Of a DNA stretch of 64,000 nt, positions 1-8,258 are shown piece by piece. The DNA is from Acetobacter sp. (lineage in GTDB: Bacteria > Pseudomonadota > Alphaproteobacteria > Acetobacterales > Acetobacteraceae). The translations under genes and the position numbers were made by a program. Numbering within the stretch: the first letter of the stretch is position 1; every line of letters begins with the position of its first letter. The notes beneath the pieces were generated by a model. The model ran no database searches, was not told the origin of the DNA, and saw nothing but the letters and a program-made list of their open reading frames with translations. The stretch covers positions 1,426,001 to 1,490,000 of the forward strand of contig NZ_JAKVME010000001.1 of NCBI RefSeq assembly GCF_022483985.1, written 5' to 3'.

Positions 1-370
1 CCCCGACCGAATCAAGATCAGAAAAGATATCGAGTTTTTCAACACTGATACGAACAACCCTCACCCGGCGATCCTTCATCACCTCAATGGCGATGCGCTC
101 GGCCAGCGTCTCTACAAGCTGAGTATGCGTCTCCGTCGCCAGACGACGGATCGTCAGCACAGCCGTCTCGTAGGAAACCGTACGGCTGAGATCATCCACG
201 CCTTCCGTCAGATCCCGGCTGTCATCAACACCGAACGAGACATTGATGCGAACACGCTGCGTCACACCCTGTTCATGTGGAAAAACGCCGATATAGGCGT
301 CAACAATCATATCCTTGAGAAAGAGCCGTCTTACAGCCAGATCGGCGGGCCAGGGTGCGAGGATCGTCAT
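1..370 (-). CDS. folB: Dihydroneopterin aldolase FolB (3' end outside window)
   Basis: Folate pathway enzyme that cleaves 7,8-dihydroneopterin to 6-hydroxymethyl-dihydropterin and glycolaldehyde. Translating the minus strand from the ATG at 370 gives a protein starting MTILAPWPADLAVRRLFLKD, followed by VDAYIGVFPHEQGVTQRVRI, the typical FolB N-terminal strand and IG.xxHE..xxQ region, and later VSYETAVLTI and LAERIA. About 123 residues are visible, nearly the full family length of roughly 120-130, so only the last few codons are missing. It starts 4 bases after the stop of the SDR gene upstream, so the two are almost certainly co-transcribed, and that SDR looks like a pteridine reductase. Confidence 0.88.
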   Translation of the reverse strand, partial: MTILAPWPADLAVRRLFLKDMIVDAYIGVFPHEQGVTQRVRINVSFGVDDSRDLTEGVDDLSRTVSYETAVLTIRRLATETHTQLVETLAERIAIEVMKDRRVRVVRISVEKLDIFSDLDSVG

Positions 371-374
371 TGCT

Positions 375-1190
375 CTATTCTTCCACCACATTGCTGGACG
401 GCGACGGCGAATAATACCACTGAAGATGCTGCGCGCCGTCGAGCGCCAGCATCTGCCCAGTCACTGACGGCAGCATCAGAAACGCAAGCAGCGCACGCGA
501 CACTTCCTCAGGCGATGTTCCGCGGCCAAGCGGCACAGACTGACATTGCGCCTGAAACTGTTCCTGCGTCTGGCGTGCGCTCGGCAGCGCAGGTCCCGGA
601 CCGATGGCATTGACCCGGATTTTCTTGGGAGCCAGCGCCAGCGCCATGGTCTGGGTCAGCGTCCAGAGGGCTGATTTGGAAACAGTATAGCTGACAAAAT
701 GCGGTGTCAGGGACCAGACACGCTCGTCGAGCATGTTCAGCACCATCCCTTCCCGACCAGCGGGAAGCTGTTTCGCAAACTCCTGTGTCAGCACATAAGG
801 CGCCCGCAGATTGGGCTCCATGTGCGCGTCCCAGCTTGAACGGGTGACCGTGTTCCACTCGTCCCTGTCGAACGTGGACGCATTGTTCACAAGAACACCG
901 ACAGGTCCGCCCAGTTCAGCGGCAGCCTTCGCGATAAGTCCTGTGACGTCTTTTTCTTCGGCAAGATCGGCACGAAGCAGGCAACATTGCTGTCCCATGC
1001 CTTCAATTTCCCACTTCAGGGAAAGGGCGTCATCCTCGCCGGATCGATAATGCACCGCTAAAGAGAAGCCCGCGCCCGCCAATGCCAGCGCCATGGCACG
1101 GCCCAGTCGCTGAGCGCCACCCGTGATGAACGCGATGCGGGGAATGTCCGGGGAAATCAATGTCCCGGCAAGGGAAGCTTCAGCGGTCAT
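375..1190 (-). CDS. SDR oxidoreductase of the FolM / pteridine reductase type
   Basis: Short-chain dehydrogenase of 271 residues, probably reducing a pterin (dihydromonapterin or dihydrofolate reductase activity) with NADPH. The cofactor loop TGGAQRLG (residues 23-30) has the Arg typical of pteridine reductases and not the usual TGxxxGIG. NNAS lies at 102-105. The catalytic set reads D155, Y168, K172: an Asp replaces the usual SDR Ser, and the 13-residue Asp-Tyr spacing is that of PTR1/FolM. The end (GQMLALDGAQHL) also fits. I chose the ATG at 1190 behind a GAGAGA stretch; a GTG at 1205 is possible. It sits between recR (15 bases upstream) and folB. The substrate is inferred from motif and neighbour; a general SDR role is not excluded. 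Confidence 0.8.
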   Translation of the reverse strand: MTAEASLAGTLISPDIPRIAFITGGAQRLGRAMALALAGAGFSLAVHYRSGEDDALSLKWEIEGMGQQCCLLRADLAEEKDVTGLIAKAAAELGGPVGVLVNNASTFDRDEWNTVTRSSWDAHMEPNLRAPYVLTQEFAKQLPAGREGMVLNMLDERVWSLTPHFVSYTVSKSALWTLTQTMALALAPKKIRVNAIGPGPALPSARQTQEQFQAQCQSVPLGRGTSPEEVSRALLAFLMLPSVTGQMLALDGAQHLQWYYSPSPSSNVVEE

Positions 1191-1220
1191 TCCGTCTCTC
1201 TTCACTCTCGTTCAGGCGTT

Positions 1221-1814
1221 CTATATCAACCGTCTGGCGCTCACCGCCGCCGCCAGCGTGCCGTCATCCAGCACATCGAGAGCCCCCCCCATCGGAACGC
1301 CCTGCGCCACACGGCTGACCACCACATCGTAGGGCGCAATCTTTTCCTGTAGCCAGTACATGGTCGTCGCTCCCTCCACGGTCGAGCCCAGCGCCAGAAT
1401 GACTTCCCGTATGGAACCCTCCCTCAGCCGTTCGAACAGGGAAGCAACATTCAGGTCTTCCGGACCAGTTCCCTTGAGCGCTGACAGCACGCCGCCAAGC
1501 ACCTGATACACACCTCGATGCGCGCCTGCCCGTTCCAGCGCCCAGAGGTCACTGACAGTTTCGACAACACACACAAGGTCATGCGGACGGTCGGGATCGG
1601 CGCAGATACGGCAGGGATCGGTTACGTCGAGGTTGCCGCAGACCGAACAGGTCTTCACCGACAGGGCGGCGCTCTCCATCGCACGCGCCAACGGAAGCAT
1701 CCGCCGCTGTGGATCGCGCAACAACGCCAGCGCCACCCGTCGCGCCGACCGGGGACCAAGCCCCGGCAGGCGGGCGATCAGACCGATGAGGTGATCAATA
1801 TCGGCGACAGCCAT
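1221..1814 (-). CDS. recR: Recombination protein RecR
   Basis: RecFOR pathway protein (197 aa) that helps load RecA on gapped DNA. It carries a helix-hairpin-helix LPGLGPRSARR (residues 16-26), a four-cysteine zinc finger (C56, C59, C68, C71 in CSVCGNLDVTDPCRIC) and a Toprim domain from about residue 80 (VCVVETVSDL, later ALGSTVEGATT). Length is normal for the family. It lies 24 bases downstream of ybaB in the conserved dnaX-ybaB-recR order, so it is probably translated from the dnaX transcript. Confidence 0.97.
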   Translation of the reverse strand: MAVADIDHLIGLIARLPGLGPRSARRVALALLRDPQRRMLPLARAMESAALSVKTCSVCGNLDVTDPCRICADPDRPHDLVCVVETVSDLWALERAGAHRGVYQVLGGVLSALKGTGPEDLNVASLFERLREGSIREVILALGSTVEGATTMYWLQEKIAPYDVVVSRVAQGVPMGGALDVLDDGTLAAAVSARRLI

Positions 1815-1838
1815 CCGTCAGAACCGGACCGCTATGGC

Positions 1839-2162
1839 TCAGAACGGCAGCTTCAGTCCCGGCGGCAGGTTCAGGCCCCCCGTGACCTTCTGCATTTCAT
1901 CAGAAGCCCTCTTGTCGAGGCGCGCCTTGGCATCGGCGAAAGCGGCGACGATCAGATCCTGCAACATTTCCATCTCGGTCGGATCAGCCAGCTTCGGGTC
2001 GATCGTGATCGCTTTCAGATCACCTTTACCGCTGAGCGTAACGGCGACCATGCCTGCACCCGCAGCCCCCTGAATCTCGATTTTTTCGAGACTGGCCTGC
2101 ATTTCTTCCATCTTCGACTGCATCTGCGAAGCCTGCTTCATCAGTCCGGCAAGATTTTTCAT
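1839..2162 (-). CDS. YbaB/EbfC nucleoid-associated protein
   Basis: Small DNA-binding protein (107 aa) of the YbaB/EbfC family, forming tweezer-like dimers on the nucleoid. It begins [20 protein letters not shown], the family's long amphipathic N-terminal helix, and continues with [19 protein letters not shown], the conserved G-rich strand. I chose the ATG at 2162: AGGGA lies 9 bases upstream, whereas the TTG at 2168 would be too close. It sits between dnaX and recR, the classic arrangement. Confidence 0.95.
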   Translation of the reverse strand: MKNLAGLMKQASQMQSKMEEMQASLEKIEIQGAAGAGMVAVTLSGKGDLKAITIDPKLADPTEMEMLQDLIVAAFADAKARLDKRASDEMQKVTGGLNLPPGLKLPF

Positions 2163-2229
2163 GTTCAATCATCCCTGCATATACACGATGGCTGGCGACC
2201 ACAGGCGCAGTCGGGCCAGCATCAAACCG

Positions 2230-4242
2230 TCAGTCCTGTTCTTCGGGGGCGTCCAGTTCCGGGTCAAGCCCTATTGCCAGCGGCTCCGCATCCAGAGCGC
2301 TGAAATCCTCCGGTGGCAATCCGTAATGATCGTCCAGAGTGTGATCCCGCACATCGCCGAGTTCGGCATCCGGAAACACACCCAGAATCGCCTGCACCAG
2401 AGGGTGATTCGATGATCTGCGGTTATGAAGCTGGATGATCTCGGCACTCTGCTCGGCCAGCGTCGGCTCGCCCTGAGCCTCTGCCGTCCGCACCATCCAC
2501 TCATTACCGAAACTTGCGCGGAGCATTTCCTGCAACCGTTTCACAAGGTCCGGAGGCGCCGGACTGTCGATCCGCACCTCGACCAGAGGTGGGGAGAAGG
2601 TCACCAGATGGGTGGAATGACACAGATGGCCGTGCAGGGTCGCCTCGCGGCTCTCTTTCACGAAGGCCACCAGTTCCCGCCAGCTTCGCGGAGCCTGCGG
2701 ACCTTCTGGCGCGGTCGCTCTCGCCAGAGGGATCGGCTCGGACGGCCCCTCACCGATATCGCCCCAACGCTCATTGGCGACTCTCTGACGCCTGCTTCCA
2801 TCATTGGACGGTGACATCAGGGCGTGAGGCGCATCCCGACCATCATCCGCTACCCGGCTTACGGGGGCGGCATTCTGTGCGGCTTCACCGGAACGCAGCT
2901 TTTTAAGCAACTCTTCCGGCGGCGGCATGGTCGCGGCGTGGCACAGGCGGATCAGCACCATCTCAGCCGCCTCACGACGCAGCGGCGCATCATCGACTTC
3001 CGAAATCCCTTTCAGCAGCATCTGCCAGAGACGGGAAAGCGTGGAGAGCGACAGCGAACCCGCGAAAGCAACGCCCCGTGTCCGCTCCATTTCCGGCAGT
3101 TCAAGTGTGTCTTCCAGTCCCTTGACGGTTTTCAGACGCGTGACCGTGTGCGTCAGTTCGGCCAGATCACGCAGCATCAATCCCGGGTCATTACCGCGAT
3201 CATACATGCCGTCGGACAGCCGGATGGCTTCCGTCACGTCGCCACGCATCAGGCAGTCGAACAGATCGAAGATCGCCGCACGGTCGGACAGACCGAGCAT
3301 CGCAGCCACACCGACTTCCGTCACGCTGTCGTCGCTCGCCCCCTGCGTGCCGGCACCCTGCGCAATCGCCTGATCCAGCAGGGACAGACCATCACGCACC
3401 GAACCGTCGGCCGCGCGGGCGATGAGTTTCAGCGCTTCCTGTTCAGCCGAGACATGCTCTTTTTCGACAATGCCTGTGAAAAAGGAGAGCAGTTCTGACT
3501 GGGAGACACGGCGGAGATCGAATCGCTGGCAGCGGGACAGCACCGTGATCGGCACTTTCCGCAGCTCGGTCGTCGCAAAGATGAACGTAACCTGCGGAGG
3601 CGGCTCTTCCAGTGTTTTCAGCAGCGCATTGAAAGCGTTGCGGGACAGCATATGCACTTCATCGATGATGAAGACCTTCATGCGTCCCTGAATCGGACGA
3701 AAATGGCAGGCCTCGATAATCTCGCGGACGTCATCGACGCCTGTGCGGGAGGCGGCGTCCATTTCCAGAACGTCGGGGTGCCGGTCCGCCAGAATGGCCA
3801 CGCAGTTGGGACAGACACCGCAAGGGTCCGCTGTCGGACCGCCCTTGCCATCAGAACCGATGCAGTTGAGGCCACGGGCAATAATTCGGGCCGTGGTGGT
3901 CTTGCCTACCCCCCGGACACCGGTGAGCATGAAGGCGTGCGCGACGCGTCCTACAGCAAAGGCATTTCTGAGCGTGCGGACGAGCGCATCCTGACCAATG
4001 AGCTGGTCGAGGGTTGCCGGTCGATACTTACGCGCCAGAACACGATAGGCGGCAGCGGGCTTCGCGGGATTCTGTAGGGACGGCTCCACGGGATTTTCCG
4101 GTGCCGGGACAACTCCCGCGTCCGATGAGAGGGGAGCGGCAGGACTCGGCGTCTCTGCGGAGGGCTCACCGAAGAACAGGCCCATTCCCTCACTCGGCGG
4201 CAGTGGCAGATCGTCGTCCGCCTCTCTATCACTGTCTGGCAT
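2230..4242 (-). CDS. dnaX: DNA polymerase III subunits gamma/tau
   Basis: Clamp-loader ATPase (670 aa) that loads the beta clamp and, as tau, links polymerase cores. After a Pro/Glu-rich N-terminal extension of about 65 residues come YRVLARKYRPATLDQLIGQ, Walker A GVRGVGKT (108-115), a zinc module with cysteines in NCIGSD and CGVCPNC, Walker B with IIDEVHML, and sensor TTELRKVP. The C-terminal part (about 430-670) is the variable tau region. It heads the minus-strand run dnaX-ybaB-recR and lies just downstream of the SRP RNA gene on the same strand, a common alphaproteobacterial order. I did not find a clear slippery site that would show a gamma product. Confidence 0.97.
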   Translation of the reverse strand: MPDSDREADDDLPLPPSEGMGLFFGEPSAETPSPAAPLSSDAGVVPAPENPVEPSLQNPAKPAAAYRVLARKYRPATLDQLIGQDALVRTLRNAFAVGRVAHAFMLTGVRGVGKTTTARIIARGLNCIGSDGKGGPTADPCGVCPNCVAILADRHPDVLEMDAASRTGVDDVREIIEACHFRPIQGRMKVFIIDEVHMLSRNAFNALLKTLEEPPPQVTFIFATTELRKVPITVLSRCQRFDLRRVSQSELLSFFTGIVEKEHVSAEQEALKLIARAADGSVRDGLSLLDQAIAQGAGTQGASDDSVTEVGVAAMLGLSDRAAIFDLFDCLMRGDVTEAIRLSDGMYDRGNDPGLMLRDLAELTHTVTRLKTVKGLEDTLELPEMERTRGVAFAGSLSLSTLSRLWQMLLKGISEVDDAPLRREAAEMVLIRLCHAATMPPPEELLKKLRSGEAAQNAAPVSRVADDGRDAPHALMSPSNDGSRRQRVANERWGDIGEGPSEPIPLARATAPEGPQAPRSWRELVAFVKESREATLHGHLCHSTHLVTFSPPLVEVRIDSPAPPDLVKRLQEMLRASFGNEWMVRTAEAQGEPTLAEQSAEIIQLHNRRSSNHPLVQAILGVFPDAELGDVRDHTLDDHYGLPPEDFSALDAEPLAIGLDPELDAPEEQD

Positions 4243-4330
4243 AGGTTCCGGTCAATCCGCTTTCAGCCCGCGCAGGCTTGAGCCGGGCTTCGCAGCCTCT
4301 GTGCGGATCTGATTTCCTGTTCAGAGGAAG

Positions 4331-4428
4331 GTGAGAGACCTGCAACAACCCGAGCAAAACTTACTGCGGCTGCTTCCTTCCGGATCTGACCGGGTTGGCA
4401 AGGCGCCCGTCCGTCACAGATCTCCCGG
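4331..4428 (-). ncRNA. ffs: Signal recognition particle RNA (4.5S RNA)
   Basis: The minus strand contains GGTCAGATCCGGAAGGAAGC followed by AGCC, the universally conserved SRP RNA apical hairpin bound by Ffh. The ends pair: GGGAGATCTG near the 5' end (around 4426) is complementary over 10 bp (with two G-U pairs) to CAGGTCTCTC at 4333-4342, giving the expected single long hairpin of about 100 nt. It lies upstream of dnaX on the same strand. Exact ends are estimated from the pairing. The RNA works with Ffh to target nascent membrane proteins. Confidence 0.95.
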
Positions 4429-4728
4429 CGCAGTCGATAACACACGCCCCGGCCCGGCGCAAAGTCATCGAAACACAATTTTTTGGCGCGCTCTCTCCCG
4501 CCCTGCGCTTTCCCTTTCCTAACAGCTTTTAAACCTGATTGTTTCAGGATCAGGAGACCAACGTTTTCCTCGGATTTTCTCTCGGGCAAGTGACAGGGTC
4601 ATGAAATTTTTTCCGTGGCGGCCCGTCTTATGGCTGGCATTTCTTTCGGAACAGCCCAAATATGATGACGGGGCCACGTTCAGGCGGCGCGCCCCTATAC
4701 GCCAGACGGCGAAAGGAGTGTCTTGATC

Positions 4729-7086
4729 ATGCTGTCACGCAATCTCGAACAGACGTTGCACCGGGCACTGACGCTGGCGGGTGAGCGGCATCATGAATAC
4801 GCAACGCTTGAGCATCTTCTGATTGCTCTGATTGACGATCCGGACGCTGTAACCGTTTTCCGGGCCTGTGGCGTTGATCTGGATAAACTCCGGGGAGACC
4901 TGACCGAGTTTCTCGACAAGGATCTGGCAGGTCTGACCGCCGAGCGCACGACAGAGCCGAAGCCGACCGCAGCGTTTCAGCGCGTCATCCAGCGTGCCGC
5001 CATTCATGTGCAGTCCACGGGCCGCGACGAAGTCACGGGAGCCAATGTACTGGTCGCCCTCTTCGCCGAACGTGAGAGCCACGCCGTCTATTTCCTGCAA
5101 TTGCAGGACATGACACGCCTCGACGCCGTCAACTTCATTTCGCACGGAATCGCCAAGGCGCCGGATCGCTCCGTACGGAGGAGTTCGAACAGCACGCCAA
5201 CGAGCTCGGCTGAAAAAGACGAGACCGGCAGCGAGGAAAAAGGACGGGGCTCCGCCTCCAAGACCGGAGAAGCGCTGGCCACCTACTGCGTCGATCTGAA
5301 CAAGAAGGCAACCGACGGAAAAATCGATTCCCTCATCGGTCGTGACTCGGAAGTCGAGCGCACCATCCAGATTCTCTGCCGCCGCACGAAGAACAACCCG
5401 CTCTATGTGGGTGACCCCGGCGTCGGCAAGACAGCCATTGCCGAAGGTCTGGCCAAACGAATCGTGGAAGGCGATGTGCCGGAAGTCCTGCTGAACGCCA
5501 CGATCTATTCACTGGATATGGGCACTCTGCTGGCAGGCACGCGCTATCGCGGTGATTTCGAGGAGCGGCTGAAAGCGGTCGTGCACGATCTTGAGCAGAA
5601 TCCGGGAGGAATCCTGTTCATTGATGAAATCCACACCGTCATCGGCGCGGGCGCGACGTCTGGCGGCGCGATGGACGCGTCCAACCTGCTGAAGCCCGCT
5701 CTGGCGGCTGGAACGCTGCGCTGCATCGGTTCGACGACCTACAAGGAATTCCGCCAGCACTTCGAGAAAGACCGCGCCCTCGTCCGTCGTTTCCAGAAGA
5801 TCGACGTCGAGGAACCGAATCTCGATGACGCCGTGAAGATTCTTCGTGGTCTGAAGACGAACTACGAAAAACATCACAAGGTCCGCTACACGGACGAGGC
5901 CATCCGCGCGGCCGTGGAACTGTCGGTCAAATACATTCACGACCGGAAGCTGCCGGACAAGGCCATCGACATCATTGACGAAGCCGGTGCGTCACGGATG
6001 CTGCTGCCGGAAAGCAAGCGCCGGAAAACCATCACGCTCAAGGACGTGGAAGACACAATCGCCAAGATCGCGCGCATTCCGGCCAAGACCGTGTCCGCTG
6101 ACGACAAGGAAGTTCTGCGGGCTCTGGAGCGCGACCTGAAGAACATGGTGTTCGGTCAGGACAAGGCCATCCAGACGCTCTCGGACGCCATCAAGCTGGC
6201 GCGTGCCGGTCTTCGCGATCCGGAGAAACCGATCGGCAACTATCTGTTCTCCGGTCCGACCGGTGTCGGCAAGACCGAGGTCGCCCGCCAGTTGGCCAGC
6301 ACGCTCGGTATCGAACTGATCCGGTTCGACATGTCCGAATACATGGAGCGTCACTCGGTTTCCCGCCTGCTGGGCGCACCTCCGGGTTATGTCGGTTTCG
6401 ATCAGGGTGGTCTGCTGACGGACGCCGTGGATCAGCATCCGCATGCCGTGCTGCTGCTGGATGAAATCGAGAAGGCGCACCCGGATCTCTATAACGTGCT
6501 GCTGCAGGTCATGGATCACGGGCAACTGACCGACCACAACGGCAAGACGGTCGATTTCCGCAACGTCATCCTCATCATGACGACCAATGCGGGTGCGGCT
6601 GATCTGAGCAAGGAGGCTATCGGTTTCGGGCGCGACATACGCGAAGGCGAGGATCAGGAAGCGATCAAACGCCTCTTCACGCCGGAGTTCCGCAACCGTC
6701 TGGACGCGATCATTCCGTTCGGCAATCTCCAGCCGGAAACGGTTGGTCGCGTGGTCGAAAAGTTCGTGCTCCAGCTCGAAGCGCAGCTTGCGGACCGGAA
6801 CGTCACGATCGAGATGTCGTCCGCAGCCAAGGAATGGCTGGCGGAACGGGGCTACGACCGTCTGTATGGCGCCCGTCCTCTGGGCCGGGTCATTCAGGAT
6901 GCGATCAAGAAACCCCTGTCCGAAGAGCTTCTTTTCGGTCGACTGACAAAAGGCGGAGCGGTCAAAATCTCCGTCAAGGATGGCGAACTTTCGTTCGAAT
7001 ATCTTGAAAACGCCACGTCCTCGCCGGTTGCGGACGCACCGGAAGAAGGCGAGGAAAAGCAGGATACGAACGGCCTCTCCTCCTGA
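4729..7086 (+). CDS. clpA: ATP-dependent Clp protease ATP-binding subunit ClpA
   Basis: Hsp100 unfoldase (785 aa) that feeds substrates to ClpP. It has an N-domain starting [20 protein letters not shown], a linker (about 150-190), a D1 module with Walker A GDPGVGKT and a D2 module with Walker A GPTGVGKT and pore loop [10 protein letters not shown]. The ClpP-docking tripeptide IGF is present in KEAIGFGRD. The ATG at 4729 has AAAGGAG ten bases upstream; an in-frame TTG at 4723 is too close. The C-terminus is an acidic tail. No clpS gene precedes it, although clpS-clpA is a common pair; about 290 bases of non-coding sequence lie between it and the SRP RNA. A hairpin terminator follows. Confidence 0.96.
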   Translation: MLSRNLEQTLHRALTLAGERHHEYATLEHLLIALIDDPDAVTVFRACGVDLDKLRGDLTEFLDKDLAGLTAERTTEPKPTAAFQRVIQRAAIHVQSTGRDEVTGANVLVALFAERESHAVYFLQLQDMTRLDAVNFISHGIAKAPDRSVRRSSNSTPTSSAEKDETGSEEKGRGSASKTGEALATYCVDLNKKATDGKIDSLIGRDSEVERTIQILCRRTKNNPLYVGDPGVGKTAIAEGLAKRIVEGDVPEVLLNATIYSLDMGTLLAGTRYRGDFEERLKAVVHDLEQNPGGILFIDEIHTVIGAGATSGGAMDASNLLKPALAAGTLRCIGSTTYKEFRQHFEKDRALVRRFQKIDVEEPNLDDAVKILRGLKTNYEKHHKVRYTDEAIRAAVELSVKYIHDRKLPDKAIDIIDEAGASRMLLPESKRRKTITLKDVEDTIAKIARIPAKTVSADDKEVLRALERDLKNMVFGQDKAIQTLSDAIKLARAGLRDPEKPIGNYLFSGPTGVGKTEVARQLASTLGIELIRFDMSEYMERHSVSRLLGAPPGYVGFDQGGLLTDAVDQHPHAVLLLDEIEKAHPDLYNVLLQVMDHGQLTDHNGKTVDFRNVILIMTTNAGAADLSKEAIGFGRDIREGEDQEAIKRLFTPEFRNRLDAIIPFGNLQPETVGRVVEKFVLQLEAQLADRNVTIEMSSAAKEWLAERGYDRLYGARPLGRVIQDAIKKPLSEELLFGRLTKGGAVKISVKDGELSFEYLENATSSPVADAPEEGEEKQDTNGLSS

Positions 7087-7094
7087 GCGAAACA

Positions 7095-7125
7095 GCGCCC
7101 CTGCTTCATGAGCAGGGGCGCCTTC
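7095..7125 (+). terminator. Intrinsic terminator after clpA
   Basis: GCGCCCCTGCT (7095-7105) and AGCAGGGGCGC (7111-7121) form a perfect 11-bp hairpin with a TCATG loop, starting 8 bases after the clpA stop. The following tract (CTTCCCTTG) is only partly T-rich. Confidence 0.75.
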
Positions 7126-7188
7126 CCTTGCGCCGCTCTGTCATAAGCGGCATTGTCCGCCACACAACAGGCAAAAAAGAGGGAGAGG

Positions 7189-7992
7189 ATGGAGGGCAAA
7201 TCAGCACGCAACGGGATTATCCTGCACACCGAAGCAGATTTTCAGGGCCTGCGCGCCGCGGGAAAACTGGCTGCCGAGACGCTGGATATGATCACCGAGC
7301 ATGTGCGTCCTGGCGTGACGACTGGCGAACTCGACACCATCATTCACGAATTCACGCTCAAGAATAACGCGACCCCCGCCACACTTGGCTATCGCGGCTA
7401 TCCAAAATCCTGCTGCATCTCGATAAACCATGTCGTGTGCCACGGCATTCCGGGTGATCGTAAACTGCTGGATGGCGACATCCTGAATATCGACGTCACC
7501 TGTATTCTGGATGGCTGGTATGGGGACAGCAGCCGCATGTATATTGCAGGCAAAGCTCCCAAAAAAGCCGAAAAACTCATTGATGTTACCTATGAGTGCA
7601 TGATGGCGGGCATCGAACAGGTGCGTCCGGGTGCGACGCTCGGTGATATCGGTCATGCCATCCAGACCATCGCCGAGAAGCAGCGCTACTCCGTCGTTGA
7701 AGATTTCTGCGGACACGGCATTGGCCGCACGTTCCACGCCGCACCGAATATCCTTCATTTCGGCAAGCCGGGAACGGGTCTGGAACTGAAAGCAGGAATG
7801 GTTTTCACCATCGAGCCGATGATCAATATCGGCAGGCCGGAAGTGAAAATTCTTGAGGATGGCTGGACAGCCGTCACACGTGACCGCTCCCTGACAGCAC
7901 AGTTCGAACATATGCTGGGCGTGACGGAAAACGGGTATGAGATTTTCACGCTCTCCCCGAAAGGCTATACACACCCGCCCTACGGCGCGTGA
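7189..7992 (+). CDS. map: Methionine aminopeptidase type I
   Basis: Removes the initiator Met from nascent proteins; metal-dependent, cytosolic (267 aa). Metal ligands are all visible: the two Asp in NIDVTCILDGWYGDSSRMY, His in GHGIGRTFH, Glu in FTIEPM and Glu in QFEHM; the substrate His lies in VCHGIPG. I chose the ATG at 7189 (MEGKSARNG), preceded by the purine-rich GAGGGAGAGG, over a TTG at 7153; family members begin a few residues before the LHTEADF segment. It follows the clpA terminator, so it has its own promoter. Confidence 0.95.
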   Translation: MEGKSARNGIILHTEADFQGLRAAGKLAAETLDMITEHVRPGVTTGELDTIIHEFTLKNNATPATLGYRGYPKSCCISINHVVCHGIPGDRKLLDGDILNIDVTCILDGWYGDSSRMYIAGKAPKKAEKLIDVTYECMMAGIEQVRPGATLGDIGHAIQTIAEKQRYSVVEDFCGHGIGRTFHAAPNILHFGKPGTGLELKAGMVFTIEPMINIGRPEVKILEDGWTAVTRDRSLTAQFEHMLGVTENGYEIFTLSPKGYTHPPYGA

Positions 7993-8029
7993 TCAGCTTT
8001 CGCAAAGCCTTACGCTGACAGAAAGCGCA

Positions 8030-8082
8030 AGAAATCTCTGGCGTGCGTCCCTGCCGCAAAATGCAGATCGCCAGAGATTTCT
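8030..8082. repeat. 14-bp perfect inverted repeat in the map-ggt gap
   Basis: AGAAATCTCTGGCG (8030-8043) and CGCCAGAGATTTCT (8069-8082) are perfect inverted copies separated by 25 bases; a near match extends the arms by 2 bases with one inserted A. It lies in the 260-base gap after map and could act as a transcript end or processing stem. The rest of the gap (to about 8250) is AT-rich with a run of T at 8122-8128 and holds no gene that I can support. Confidence 0.6.
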
Positions 8083-8258
8083 GCCTATATCATCTACAAA
8101 AAATCGACTTGCGAGACTGTTTTTTTAAAAGGCGTTCCCGGAACACCTGCCCGAAAAAGCTTCACCAGAGCCCTCTCCTGATTTAAAAAACAGCTCTCTG
8201 GAAGGTTTTGAAAGTCTTCTGAAACTTCCTTGTTCTTCACAGAAGCAGGATCGTGCCC

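Noticed and set aside
4263..4589. 108-codon minus-strand frame over the SRP RNA
   Set aside because: It runs through the conserved SRP RNA hairpin and has no protein-like pattern.
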